This document shows, piece after piece, positions 47,101 through 55,908 of a DNA stretch of 64,000 nt. The position numbers were made by a program, and so were the translations under genes. Source of the stretch: Halocatena marina. Lineage in GTDB: Archaea > Halobacteriota > Halobacteria > Halobacteriales > Haloarculaceae. Location of the stretch: positions 1,488,001 through 1,552,000 of the forward strand of contig NZ_CP109785.1 of NCBI RefSeq assembly GCF_025913575.1. Reading direction: 5' to 3'. Each line of letters opens with the position of its first letter. Within the stretch, counting starts at the first letter, position 1. The notes under the pieces are model-generated. The model searched no databases. It saw only the letters and a list, made by a program, of their open reading frames with translations, and had not been told where the DNA came from.

Positions 47101-47159
47101 GAGGACATGCAGGCCGTGTGGATATCGGAGGTGAAAACAGTTCCGTCAGCGTCACTCAC
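44139..47159 (-). CDS. Multi-PAS/GAF bacterio-opsin-activator-type regulator with an N-terminal winged helix
   Basis: A 1006-residue cytoplasmic sensor-regulator. In order: a winged helix (about 35-90, LTSPEIADSLDCPRRTAYKR); four PAS domains (about 115-235, 236-355, 357-480 and 480-600; e.g. GVCIIQDGIVKYVNPTF, DGVYMTDADRRFTMVND), each ended by a short coiled coil; a GAF domain (about 615-775, FAWIGHTSRDGRE); the BAT GAF-like region; and an HTH-10 at the C terminus (SLTDRQRTALEAACYSGFFD, then SGEDVAASLDISSSTFHQH). No kinase or receiver is present, so signal and DNA binding reside in one chain. A second DNA-binding domain at the N terminus is less common. Ligands not predictable. Confidence 0.9.
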   Translation of the reverse strand: MSDADGTVFTSDIHTACMSSRHASEDVYAETLSVFEHTDHPNEPLTSPEIADSLDCPRRTAYKRLQKLVDLGALRTKKVSSSGRVWWRLSTTSTDDLDASKSDRSELEAGQATKSRYQRFVEQSLVGVCIIQDGIVKYVNPTFTDILGYTPDEALGESVLDFVAEDERARVAEYVRQREHGEIDVIRYEGRGKHADGTAVDVEIHGDLIEYEGEPAILGTLVDMSERKERERELEDYRIAVENVRDGVYMTDADRRFTMVNDAYCELTGYTREELLGSSFSQVVDNEGLSQSAELIQDLREGERDVASTDSYHYTPDGERIPVENRFTIRPDDEAFQGTTGVVRDITDRLERERELREQRDRYHRLVETSSASIVIYTADGTIAYVNDAATDRLAANAADDLLGESAIEFVHPDDRFETTERIQRVIDERVAHSPIETKLIDANGRLKHAILTSTPIMHEGEPAAQIVVNDITDRKERERQLELYETIFETINDGVYAVDGEGYFTMVNEAYANMVGYDREELCGEHVSLIVDETIIATAEEVEAEMRRGEGDEPKVEADLQRSDGETTTAEATFSLLPGEALHERVGVVRDITERKEQERRLEQQRQEVAALNHLQGVALNVSDIVLGQSTRTEMEQRVCERLAASNVYDFAWIGHTSRDGRELTAHAATGASGHLTDITISLDENDPTGQGPIAQAMNTQSVQLSRNICEDPAYEQWCEDRDCQTHSVIAVPIVYKGRRYGVLNLYTERSATIGDIEQAIIRQLAEIVGHAITALERGKSLLADRMIEVEYYSTVLAEPLVSKVDGALELSSDRAIHLDDDDYLHYYTIDGLTAEQCMELVDEFPSVTSARVLIEEGDHVRIAVRMTDDTLAALFWRFDGRTKSTEITNDELRVVGELPATANVRAVTEAVEEIHPDMEFAGQRYITRQQVSPGEFRTVIEDSLTDRQRTALEAACYSGFFDSPRESSGEDVAASLDISSSTFHQHLRKAQKKLLNVAFGNALQ

Positions 47160-47283
47160 GATGTCATTAGGCTACAACGGAGTGGGTGGCATTTGTAGCC
47201 CAGATTAGCTTATCCGCCGGCAGAAGAGAGTAGTTCACGACGATTGCTCAACTATCGCTGTCTCGTGGATGAGAGTCGAACCG

Positions 47284-47847
47284 TTACTCCGGATAATTGG
47301 GTCTAAACGACCAAGCGGGCGCAGGATTATACAGCCGCTCATCGGTATCGTCAGCGTACGGCATCCGATCAGGTGCTTCGAGTAGTTCGAGATACAATCC
47401 CCACTCCACTCGACAGTATACGTACGTCAAGCCCTCAGTTGGTCCATCATTGTTCGTCTGTGGGCTATCGAGCACCGTGACGTCGTCTCGATCGTCCAAT
47501 GAAGCCACAGCCGCGTCAATCTGTTCGACGTGGAGTGCGAGATGCATCGCTCCCGCATCCGAGTTTTTCGTTGGTTTCTCATCTTGATCGGGAGCATCCC
47601 ACTCGAACAGTTCGAGATTCGTCGTCGGACCACACCGCAACATCGCAAGCGACGCTGTCGCGTCTGGATGAACGTCGAGGCGACGTTCCATCGAGTCACC
47701 ATCAGAATCACCGAATGGGCCTTTTCGGTACAGTTCTTCACAGTCGAGGACGTCGACGAAGAAATGAACCGCTTCGTCGAGGTCCGGAACAGTCAGCCCA
47801 ACGTGGTGAACGTCGTGTGCCGTCAACGGGTGCTGGGTGTCGGTCAT
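47284..47847 (-). CDS. VOC-family (glyoxalase/bleomycin-resistance fold) protein
   Basis: A 187-residue protein with two beta-alpha-beta-beta-beta modules. Candidate metal ligands are His in VHHVGLTVPDLDEAV (first module), Glu in NLELFEWDA, His in MHLALHVEQIDAAV (second module), and Glu in LYLELLEAPD. The family includes glyoxalase I, dioxygenases and resistance proteins. Substrate unknown. The gene is monocistronic, upstream of and in the same direction as the PAS regulator gene. Confidence 0.85.
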   Translation of the reverse strand: MTDTQHPLTAHDVHHVGLTVPDLDEAVHFFVDVLDCEELYRKGPFGDSDGDSMERRLDVHPDATASLAMLRCGPTTNLELFEWDAPDQDEKPTKNSDAGAMHLALHVEQIDAAVASLDDRDDVTVLDSPQTNNDGPTEGLTYVYCRVEWGLYLELLEAPDRMPYADDTDERLYNPAPAWSFRPNYPE

Positions 47848-48032
47848 GCCACACGGGTCTGTGAGGAGATAAAATAACGGTTGGCTTCTCTGTCTGAAGC
47901 GATAATCGACAATGAGAGTTCATAATCGAGGGTGACGGTGAACACTATCCCTCACGTGGCCGGAAGAACATCTCGCGGCTGGAGTCCGTCGAAGACATCA
48001 TCGGTCATAGATTTGATAACGACCCGTGATTC

Positions 48033-49874
48033 TCACTGAGTGGGATACTGATCGATGACTCGCTGAATCTCATCCTCCCACCCGAGAAGGATGAGTGAAT
48101 CGTTGCGCTCGAAAGTGAACGAACTGTTCCACGATTTGATTTCACCATCTCGGACAACAGCAGCGAGGATCGTATTCTGTGGTAGCGTTGCTTCGAACTC
48201 ATCGGGCGTTACTCCAATGAGATCCGGCGTTTTCACCACTAACTCACGAATCGCACGACTTCGAAGGAACTGGACGATCCAACTGGTTTCATCGGTCAAG
48301 TCGCCGACAGCCCATGCTTCAGTCAATGACGTGGGAAGCGTCTCCGCACCGAGACGCTCAAACTGCTCTGTATTCTCGCGCATATTGACGCGCGCGATCA
48401 CAGATGTGATGTTGAACGTCTCGATCGCAAGCTCTGCGATGCGGAGATTCGCTTCATCGTCATCGGTTGCGGCGACGAGTAATTTTGCATTCCGTATACC
48501 AGCAGCAGGAAGGACATCGGGATCAGTCCCGTCTCCTGCATGGACGATGAATCCTGCATCGCGTGCTGCTTCGAGCTGTTTTCGATCTGACTCGACGATC
48601 TCGACTCGTTGACCGTCCTCTAAATACCGTTCGGCCAACGTTCTCCCGACCGAACCGCCTCCGATGATGATGACTCGTTGTGGAATAACATCGAGGTACT
48701 CTGCGATGTGACGTGCAAATCCACCCTCAAAGACGACGGTAACAAGAATCACAAGGAACACTGTCCCAGCCAATCGAGTGGCCGAGATCGGTCTGACCTC
48801 CTGAATCCGGAGTGCAAAGAGCGTTGCAACGCTCGCTGGAATGATGCCGCGTGGCGCGACGAAACTCATAAAGAGTTTTTCATGAAGCGTAAATCGATCA
48901 CCCCTCGCCGAGACAAACACGAGCAGCGGGCGGATGACGAATACGACAGCAAGAATAACGATAAGACCGCCAACTCCCAGCGCCTCAAGCGAATCGAAAT
49001 CAATCAAGGAAGCGAGCATGATGAAGATAAATGACAGCACGAGTAGCGTCAGATCGTCTTTGAACTCCGCGATGTTCGCCTCATACGGGAGGTCAGTATT
49101 TCCGAGTAGGAGACCGACCGTCGCTGCCGCAACGATGCCCGCTTCTCCAGAGAACGTTTCTGCACTCGCGTGTGCGACGACTGCACTCGCTAAGACGAGC
49201 AGCCGCGAGTATTGGGGTGCGTTCCGGGGAGAGAGATCGATATGCTTGAGCACGTACCAAACACAGAGACCGACAACGCACCCAATAAGAACTCCAATTC
49301 CGAGACGGCTAAAGAACGCTCGAAGAAAAGCAGTGAAATCTGTTTCCTGAAGGGTAACAGCTTCGTAAATTGCAACAGCCAAGATGGCTGCGGTTACATC
49401 GTTCACAACCCCCTCAGTTTCGAGGGTAGCAGCAACGCGCTCACGAACGTGGACAACCGAAAGTATCGGCCGTATAACCGTTGGACCAGTTGCGACGAGA
49501 AGCGCACCGACGAGTAATGAGACGCCCCACAATGCTCCAACAGCGATGTGCACCACGACAGCCGTTCCCACGAAGGCGATGATCGCACCAATGGTTATCA
49601 GACCCAGTGTCTCCGAGGGTGCTTGTCGAAGTTTCGTGGTGTTGAGGTTGAACGCGCCTTCAAAGATGATGATCGAGACGCTCAACCCAACGATTGGAGT
49701 CAATGCACCACCGAACGTCTCGCGTGTGAGGAGTCCCAGACCTTCTGGCCCAATTGCAATCCCAGCAATGATGAGAAACGGGACACTTGGCACTTGAAAC
49801 CGATCAGCAAGCACCTGTGCGGCAACTCCAAGACCTATGACGATCGCAAAGATTTGTAAAATTGATGAGCTCAT
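48033..49874 (-). CDS. CPA1-type Na+(K+)/H+ antiporter with C-terminal TrkA domains
   Basis: A 613-residue protein from the ATG at 49874 (MSSSILQIFAIVIGLG), because an upstream extension to 49973 is hydrophilic and lacks family content. About 12-13 membrane helices include TGPTVIRPIL and ETEGVVNDVTAAI, the sites corresponding to the unwound helices and the ion-binding Asn-Asp. After about residue 400 come an RCK/TrkA-N domain (RVIIIGGGSVGRTLAE, GxGxxG-like, NAD-binding) and a TrkA-C domain (LVVKTPDLIGVTP onward). The NAD-linked domain should gate ion exchange. Salt and pH balance is the likely job. Confidence 0.9.
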   Translation of the reverse strand: MSSSILQIFAIVIGLGVAAQVLADRFQVPSVPFLIIAGIAIGPEGLGLLTRETFGGALTPIVGLSVSIIIFEGAFNLNTTKLRQAPSETLGLITIGAIIAFVGTAVVVHIAVGALWGVSLLVGALLVATGPTVIRPILSVVHVRERVAATLETEGVVNDVTAAILAVAIYEAVTLQETDFTAFLRAFFSRLGIGVLIGCVVGLCVWYVLKHIDLSPRNAPQYSRLLVLASAVVAHASAETFSGEAGIVAAATVGLLLGNTDLPYEANIAEFKDDLTLLVLSFIFIMLASLIDFDSLEALGVGGLIVILAVVFVIRPLLVFVSARGDRFTLHEKLFMSFVAPRGIIPASVATLFALRIQEVRPISATRLAGTVFLVILVTVVFEGGFARHIAEYLDVIPQRVIIIGGGSVGRTLAERYLEDGQRVEIVESDRKQLEAARDAGFIVHAGDGTDPDVLPAAGIRNAKLLVAATDDDEANLRIAELAIETFNITSVIARVNMRENTEQFERLGAETLPTSLTEAWAVGDLTDETSWIVQFLRSRAIRELVVKTPDLIGVTPDEFEATLPQNTILAAVVRDGEIKSWNSSFTFERNDSLILLGWEDEIQRVIDQYPTQ

Positions 49875-50269
49875 GATCCTCCCCCTAGAAGATTGATGCT
49901 GTGCGGCCAAGAATCTGTCCAGTGTGTAACCGACCATCACTGAACTGACGACTGGTCGCGTCTGTTCGAACAATCAGAGAACGTGTCGCTTCGGCAAGTC
50001 ACGATTCGAGACGAAAGCCTCGTCTACCGAACAGAGAGACCGTCGAGATGCACGAATGTATCGGCGGCTATCCGTGCTCTACCATTACAGAGACCATCTG
50101 TGTTCGTCTACGACCGGAACGACAGAGTGCCTCCATTCCTACAAGGATAGTACACGATTGAGACAATGAGCCAATATGAACTACATACACGAATGTATCT
50201 ACAAGTAACTCTTTTTATTTTAGCATAATAAAATATTTATACTATTAGAATTAATATTTTTATGGATAG
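49875..50269. other. 395-bp intergenic region between divergent antiporter and secreted-protein genes
   Basis: The stretch 50200-50265 is very AT-rich and lies just upstream of the secreted protein gene. An alternative longer start of the antiporter would extend to 49973. No other gene seen. Confidence 0.4.
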
Positions 50270-51421
50270 ATGAGAGAAAATCAATCCACAAAACGTACTC
50301 GCAAGTATATCGACAGACGAACACTCCTCAAGACCGGAGCAGTTGGGGCGGCGGGCCTTGCCATGGGATCTGGATTCGCCAGCGCACGTCTCGAATCGAA
50401 CGACGAACCACTACGCGGGAGCAACGTTCATACAGTAACATCGTCGGGAGGGGCTGAAATCTCCGAAAAACAGCGTCATGAGATTCGTACGCGCGCTGTT
50501 CGAGACTACGAGCGGAAAAACGGCCGCTCGGTAGACGCCATCGGGGTAAGCAAACCGCAAGCCAATGAGAGCAACGTAGTGGCATACGCCTACGGTCTCG
50601 ACGCGAACGGGAGGGCCCATTCATACGTCGGTCTCGCTGGCGAAGACACCACACGTGCAGAGATGCAGTCCGGACGGGCAGAAGCACTCATTCACAATCG
50701 ATTCGACCGGCGCGTTTCTGAACTCTCCTCGAACATCAAAGCCTCGGAGCAACAGGTCACCACGATGGCTGGCGGAACAGTTACCGACACGGAAAACATG
50801 GAACAGTTCGGTAAATTTGATCTAGAGTATGCTTCAGATCCCTATGGTGTAGTAGGGATGACCAACTACTGGTTCAAAGACACGACCAATAGTTCAGAAG
50901 CAGATGCCCATGCGTTCCATACCCCTGCTGGCTACGAACCTGGGACCCAAGCGTTCGGCTCCGAGTACAAGAACGATTGGGGACGAGTGTTCCACCGATG
51001 GAACAAGTGTGAGATGGGGAATACGAATCTCGACTACGGACAGTGGCAGCCATACGGAACGAAGAGTGGGTCGACGACACAGGGATATTCGGTGAGTGTG
51101 AGTGTCGGATACGAAACCGGATACGCGACGGCCGGACTGTCGTGGTCATACAGCCAACCGAACGTCGAAGTTGTGGATGAGTCTTCAGCATACAACACCT
51201 ACAACCAGTGGCACCTGAAACTGAACAGCGATTGGGACGATGATACGCGGACGAACTTCATCGGCTTTCAACCATCAAGTACCGTCTCCACGGACGACTG
51301 GGAATCCTCGATGGGTGAAAAAGATATCTGCGAACTAGAGGTCAAGGCGCGGTTCGACAACGGGTATAGCCACTTCCGACGGCTGCGGACGTGGAATACA
51401 TACAAGATCGTGCCTGCCTGA
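50270..51421 (+). CDS. Tat-exported protein of unknown function (383 residues)
   Basis: A 383-residue protein with a Tat signal (YIDRRTLLKTGAVGAAGLAMG, about 14-34). The mature part has an N-terminal helical region (KQRHEIRTRAVRDYERKNG) and a C-terminal half rich in Tyr, Trp, Ser, Asn and Gly (YGQWQPYGTKSGSTTQGYS, then VSVGYETGYATAGLSWSYSQ) that looks beta-rich. No enzyme motif or family recognised. It is a possible surface-binding or toxin-like protein; no immunity or partner gene is obvious. The second half resembles no neighbour. Confidence 0.7.
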   Translation: MRENQSTKRTRKYIDRRTLLKTGAVGAAGLAMGSGFASARLESNDEPLRGSNVHTVTSSGGAEISEKQRHEIRTRAVRDYERKNGRSVDAIGVSKPQANESNVVAYAYGLDANGRAHSYVGLAGEDTTRAEMQSGRAEALIHNRFDRRVSELSSNIKASEQQVTTMAGGTVTDTENMEQFGKFDLEYASDPYGVVGMTNYWFKDTTNSSEADAHAFHTPAGYEPGTQAFGSEYKNDWGRVFHRWNKCEMGNTNLDYGQWQPYGTKSGSTTQGYSVSVSVGYETGYATAGLSWSYSQPNVEVVDESSAYNTYNQWHLKLNSDWDDDTRTNFIGFQPSSTVSTDDWESSMGEKDICELEVKARFDNGYSHFRRLRTWNTYKIVPA

Positions 51422-51807
51422 TATTTCACGAACAGACACTAGTAATGGCGCTCATTCGATACGGGTGCATCTGACGACGCGACGGCATTTATTTTCAGTT
51501 CGTTCTACCGTGGTGGGCTCGTGCTAACACGCTTTGCCGACATCCGAGTGGTGTTCACGTAGTCTGTACATCAACGATCGTGTGAGATTCGGTGAAGCAG
51601 TCTGAAATCGCAGTCATCCGTGACCAGACACCGCATCCGATTCACCAATTCGCCAAATTAATATATAAATATAATATTATCTTACTATCAAAACAATCAT
51701 ATTATGATAGAATAATTTATAATAATAGAGTTGAATTTATTCATGTCGGTCGGTTACGGAGATTATCCCACTAGCGTCTTGAGGCAGTCAGTGACCGACG
51801 ACAGAGA
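51422..51807. other. 386-bp intergenic region
   Basis: AT-rich around 51655-51745. It should carry the promoter for the glucanase gene. No gene seen. Confidence 0.4.
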
Positions 51808-52716
51808 GTGAAGACAATGATCGACGACAGTTCACGCGGATCGAGAGACGAATCGACCAGCAAACGACTCCGGCGGAGACGTTTCCTGCAGACCGCGGCG
51901 GCGACACTCGGTGGCACAGCCATCGCTTCGACCGTGAGTGCTACATCCGGTAGTGACAACATAGGTTCGGATCAGGTGCACACGCAGGCGTTCGACAATA
52001 ATGAGTGGACGCTCACTTGGCGCGATGAATTCAATCAGGGGTCAATCGATCAAGGCATCTGGAACTTCGAGAGTGGTAACAACAACGGGTGGGGGAATAA
52101 CGAACTCCAGTACTACCAACGTGAGAACGCGTGGGTTGAGAACAATCATCTCGTCATCGAAGCCCGCGAAGAGCAAGCCAACGGCTTTGATTACACGTCC
52201 GCGCGTATGACCACTGCTGGAACGTTCGAAAAACAGTACGGTCGTGTGGACGTTCGTGCCCGTCTCCCACAGGGGCAGGGTATTTGGCCTGCAATCTGGA
52301 TGCTCGGTGCCGATATCGGATCGGTCGGGTGGCCTAACTGTGGTGAAATCGACATTATGGAACTGATCGGGAACGATATCGACACCGTGCACGGCACCAT
52401 CCATGGGCCTGGGTATTCCGGCGGGAACAGCATCGGTGGCTCCTACAACAACGGATCATTCGCCGACGCCTACCACGTCTTCCAACTCACGTGGTACCCC
52501 GATGCTATCAAATTCTTCGTGGACGGACAGCACTACTTCACAATCACGCTGTACGACGTGGAGAACTCGGGGTACGAATGGGTGTTCGATGACGGTCCAT
52601 TCTTCTTCCTCATGAACGTTGCTGTCGGTGGCAACTGGCCCGGCAATCCCGATGCCAGCACACCGTTCCCCCAGCGCATGGAGGTTGACTACATCAGAGT
52701 CTACGACTGGGTCTAG
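51808..52716 (+). CDS. Secreted GH16 beta-glucanase (laminarinase-like)
   Basis: A 302-residue protein. The Tat signal is clear (RLRRRRFLQTAAATLGGTA, about 19-38). The mature domain (about 68-302) is a concanavalin-type GH16 barrel with LTWRDEFNQGSIDQGIWNFE at the start, then ARLPQGQGIWPAIWMLG, and the catalytic GEIDIMELIG, where the two Glu act as nucleophile and acid/base and Asp lies between. The C-terminal PFPQRMEVDYIRVYDWV is the usual ending. It should cut beta-1,3- or mixed-linkage glucans outside the cell. Confidence 0.9.
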   Translation: MKTMIDDSSRGSRDESTSKRLRRRRFLQTAAATLGGTAIASTVSATSGSDNIGSDQVHTQAFDNNEWTLTWRDEFNQGSIDQGIWNFESGNNNGWGNNELQYYQRENAWVENNHLVIEAREEQANGFDYTSARMTTAGTFEKQYGRVDVRARLPQGQGIWPAIWMLGADIGSVGWPNCGEIDIMELIGNDIDTVHGTIHGPGYSGGNSIGGSYNNGSFADAYHVFQLTWYPDAIKFFVDGQHYFTITLYDVENSGYEWVFDDGPFFFLMNVAVGGNWPGNPDASTPFPQRMEVDYIRVYDWV

Positions 52717-53197
52717 CTCGACGAACTACATGTTTCACATAAACTTGTGAAACAACAACTGGCAACTTGTGTACTCAGAGTCGCTCAACGCGATATTTTA
52801 TACAGGAGCTCTCCAGTACAGTCAGACATACTCACGATGCTACATCTGGTAGGATAATACTCAAAAAACGGACTACCCCACTATCCACACTGGGATATTA
52901 ACCTCATAGAAAATAAAATAAGTGTGGTAACGACCACAGCTCGGAAACCGATCAACCATCGGAACACAGAATGATAGCAAAAATATCGATAAACCAATAA
53001 AAATATCTCAGATATCACCGTTCTCGGTTTGAGCACCAGCGGAGCGATGCATCACTCGTGATGAGTGATTCACAATGGTGTTCTTTCACCAGTGAAGTCC
53101 GCTACAAAACACGCTGCACTTAAAAAAGAGTGCATGTGAATCGAGGTAGTAATGAAAACAGCCATTAGGCTGTACGGGAAGCTAATAGACAAGCCAG
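52717..53197. other. 481-bp intergenic region
   Basis: AT-rich with no gene I can support. It precedes the first HTH-10 regulator gene. Confidence 0.4.
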
Positions 53198-53848
53198 ATG
53201 ACTATTCGTGCCACAATCGCTATCGATACCGCTGACTTCGACCTCGGAGAGGTCTTAACAGCACACGATACATTCGCTGAATTGACACAATTTATTCCGA
53301 TTGACGACACGCTTGTGCCGTATTTTTGGGCTGAAAATCTCGATCTCGATGCGTACGAAGCTGAAGTCCGAGCCGATCCGCGCGTTGCGCAATTGGTGCA
53401 CCTCAATGAGGGTGCTGGCCGCCGTCTCTACCAGATCGAATGGGCCGACAACATGGACGGGTTCTTGAAGCATATACATACCCCAGAGTTGTTGGTTGAA
53501 AGTGGTAGAGGGACGAATGATAGGTGGGTATTCCGGATACGAGCACAAAGTCGTGAGCCGCTGGCTGCTTTTCAAGCAGCCTGTGCTGACGAGGGGATTG
53601 TTCTGCAGGTCCAGAACGCACATCACAATCCAGATGACCCGGAGCGACCACTGTACGGACTCACCGACAAACAACAGGAAGCACTCCTGATTGCACAGGC
53701 AAACGGCTACTTCGAAATTCCTCAAGAGAAATCATTAACAGAACTTGCAGACGAAGTCGGAATTAGTCGGCAATCGTTTTCTCGGCGACTCAATCGAGGA
53801 CTCAATACACTTCTTATTAACACGCTATGTACAGCATACAAGCTGTAG
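53198..53848 (+). CDS. HTH-10 (bacterio-opsin activator-type) regulator, paralogue 1
   Basis: A 216-residue protein: an N-terminal BAT-like sensing domain (about 1-145; TIAIDTADFDLGEVLT, then VPYFWAENLDLDAYE and RRLYQIEWADNMDGFL) and a C-terminal HTH-10 (about 155-210; LTDKQQEALLIAQANGYFEI, SLTELADEVGISRQSFSRRL). It has no separate PAS or GAF unit. The next gene but one is a close paralogue with the same plan, so this is a tandem duplication. Targets unknown. Confidence 0.85.
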   Translation: MTIRATIAIDTADFDLGEVLTAHDTFAELTQFIPIDDTLVPYFWAENLDLDAYEAEVRADPRVAQLVHLNEGAGRRLYQIEWADNMDGFLKHIHTPELLVESGRGTNDRWVFRIRAQSREPLAAFQAACADEGIVLQVQNAHHNPDDPERPLYGLTDKQQEALLIAQANGYFEIPQEKSLTELADEVGISRQSFSRRLNRGLNTLLINTLCTAYKL

Positions 53849-54604
53849 TACGCTGGCACGCAGAGACGGTCTGTCGTTTCGATTAACTCAGTTGGCGCGT
53901 TCTCGTATCATACGTCAACATGTCCGGGGACCATGTGGAGTGTGCGATCTTCATCACAAGACCGTCCAATGCTGTTGTACATCTATTTGATTGAAGGATA
54001 CTTTGGCTTGAATAGTTTGCGAACGATTATGATGAGCACCCCCGACTAAGCAACTGTTCTGCGCTAAATGGTATCATCGAATACGAACGCATCACAGCCT
54101 ACTATGTTCGCGTTACCAGATATGTAGCTGAAGTGAATATTTCCAGTGATTCAGATTCGGCCATCTCAAGTGTTCGATTCATGTGGTAGTTATTGGAATT
54201 CGATACTTAATAAGGGTGCATATGAACTTATAAGTAATAGGTGTGAGATAGTCATAGATGAAAATACAATGGGTAACCCCAGTGATCATCAACCTTCCGC
54301 TCTTCTTGATGAGATCTCTGATCAGTCATACTCTCGTCACGAAGATGTTTTGGTAGAACGCCAGCACCCACACCATCAAACCACGCTACAAGATTGGTAT
54401 AGCCACATACAGGACCGGCTCGTAAACGACTGCTCGTATTACGCATTCAGATAGACGCTCTATGATCACCCTACAGACGAAACGACCCCGCTTGCAGTAT
54501 TGTCCGTTGCCCTCCGTCAATATGAGCAGTTGTGGTGATACCAACGTCTACACGCGACAAAACGAAAGGCCATCGCCCATTGTGAGTAGACGGGAGTACA
54601 TCCG
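53849..54604. pseudogene. 756-bp region with a probable decayed gene between the two HTH-10 paralogues
   Basis: Near 54270-54454 a frame ends NPSDHQPSALLDEISDQ ... QDWYSHIQDRLVNDCSYY, and a different frame from 54456 reads TLYDHPTDETTPLAVLSVALRQYEQLW then a stop. The latter resembles the ends of small haloarchaeal DUF7342-like regulators, so the two could be parts of one broken gene, but several stops intervene. Nothing else is supported here. Confidence 0.3.
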
Positions 54605-55240
54605 ATGACTGTCTTTGTAGAAGTGTCATTACCAAGTGACACATTCACACTTGGTGAGGTGTTGGGGACACCAGGCGTTCAGATTGAACTGGTCGAGTGT
54701 GTTCCAGTAGAGGATAGTCCGGTACCGTATTGCTGGCTGACTGGCGAATCGGATACGGCAGCGTTCGAACGCAGCGTGCGCAGTGATTCCCGGGTCACGA
54801 CACTAACTGCTCTTGAAAGGACAATCACGAAAACCCTCTATCGGATCGAGTGGGCTGCTGACGCCGATGGTCTCCTCGGTGCCTTTTGCGATCATGGACT
54901 CATCGTCGAGCACGCCACCGGAACAGGAGAGGAGTGGGTGTTTCAACTCCGTGCACCCGATCAGGCTGCACTCGATGCATTCCACGAGGAACCACGGCTC
55001 ACAGATCTCCCGCTGACGATCCAGCGTGTCGTCCACCGACCCGCAGGAAGCGATAAAACAACCAATACGATTACGCCCAAACAGCACGAAGCAGTCCTCC
55101 TCGCGTTTGAGCGTGGCTATTTTCAAGTCCCGCGAGAAACGTCACTAACCAAACTGGCAGACGAATTAGGAATCAGTCGGCAATCGTTCTCTCGGCGACT
55201 TCATCGAGGGTTGCACGGCATTCTTGCAGCACAACTCTAA
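54605..55240 (+). CDS. HTH-10 (bacterio-opsin activator-type) regulator, paralogue 2
   Basis: A 211-residue paralogue of the gene at 53198-53848 with the same length and blocks: TFTLGEVLGTPGVQIELVE, then VPYCWLTGESDTAAFE and KTLYRIEWAADADGLLGAF in the sensing domain, and SLTKLADELGISRQSFSRRL in the HTH-10, which is nearly identical to the first copy's recognition helix. The sensing halves have diverged. Both may bind the same DNA but answer different signals. Confidence 0.85.
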   Translation: MTVFVEVSLPSDTFTLGEVLGTPGVQIELVECVPVEDSPVPYCWLTGESDTAAFERSVRSDSRVTTLTALERTITKTLYRIEWAADADGLLGAFCDHGLIVEHATGTGEEWVFQLRAPDQAALDAFHEEPRLTDLPLTIQRVVHRPAGSDKTTNTITPKQHEAVLLAFERGYFQVPRETSLTKLADELGISRQSFSRRLHRGLHGILAAQL

Positions 55241-55908
55241 TATCGTGTGTCCCGTTTCTCAATCCGTGTTCTATCGCTTCTCTCGCCATAGCCGGGAGTT
55301 CATATTTTCTTGAATGGAGGGAGATAGCTCTCGGGGATGATCAAAGTGGCAGGCACGAACGTCGTTTGCTGGTATCTACAATCGAGACATGTACAAATAC
55401 TACTGTCGGTTGCGATACTACAGGAGGATTCTCGTCATTGTGCCCCACTGTATTGTAATCAATGTTCTATAATATTGGAATGTTTATTAATCGTTGGCTC
55501 CTTGATTCGACTGAACACCATAATCAGAAGAGACTGCATATGAAATCCAACGGAGCGTCTGGTTAGACACCAATGAATTAGTCGATATATGGAAATTAAT
55601 GATCTTGTCTAACAATTGTTCCAAATAACAATTTTTATCTAATAAATTTCGTAGATAGTGAATAAAAATAAGCCATACAATATTATATGGATGTATCGAT
55701 TCAATGTCGCTACACACACTAACAACGTTTTACACGAACGTGAGACCAGTGTTGAGCCTAGTTAGATAACTTGTTCAGGAACCAGTGATAGCTCTTCTGA
55801 CAGAGCTATATATCCCCCTTCGATAGAAACATAATTAGCAGCCAAGAATGGAAATTAGATTCCGTCTTAGTATTCGACGAAAGGTATGATGGAAAACAGC
55901 TGTTACTG
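55241..55908. other. 668-bp AT-rich intergenic region
   Basis: No gene I can support. The part 55590-55680 is especially AT-rich. It lies downstream of both the second HTH-10 gene and the dehydratase gene, which converge on it. Confidence 0.45.

Noticed and set aside
49875..49973. Longer N terminus of the CPA1 antiporter
   Set aside because: The 33 extra residues are hydrophilic and not of the family; the ATG at 49874 opens directly on the first membrane helix.
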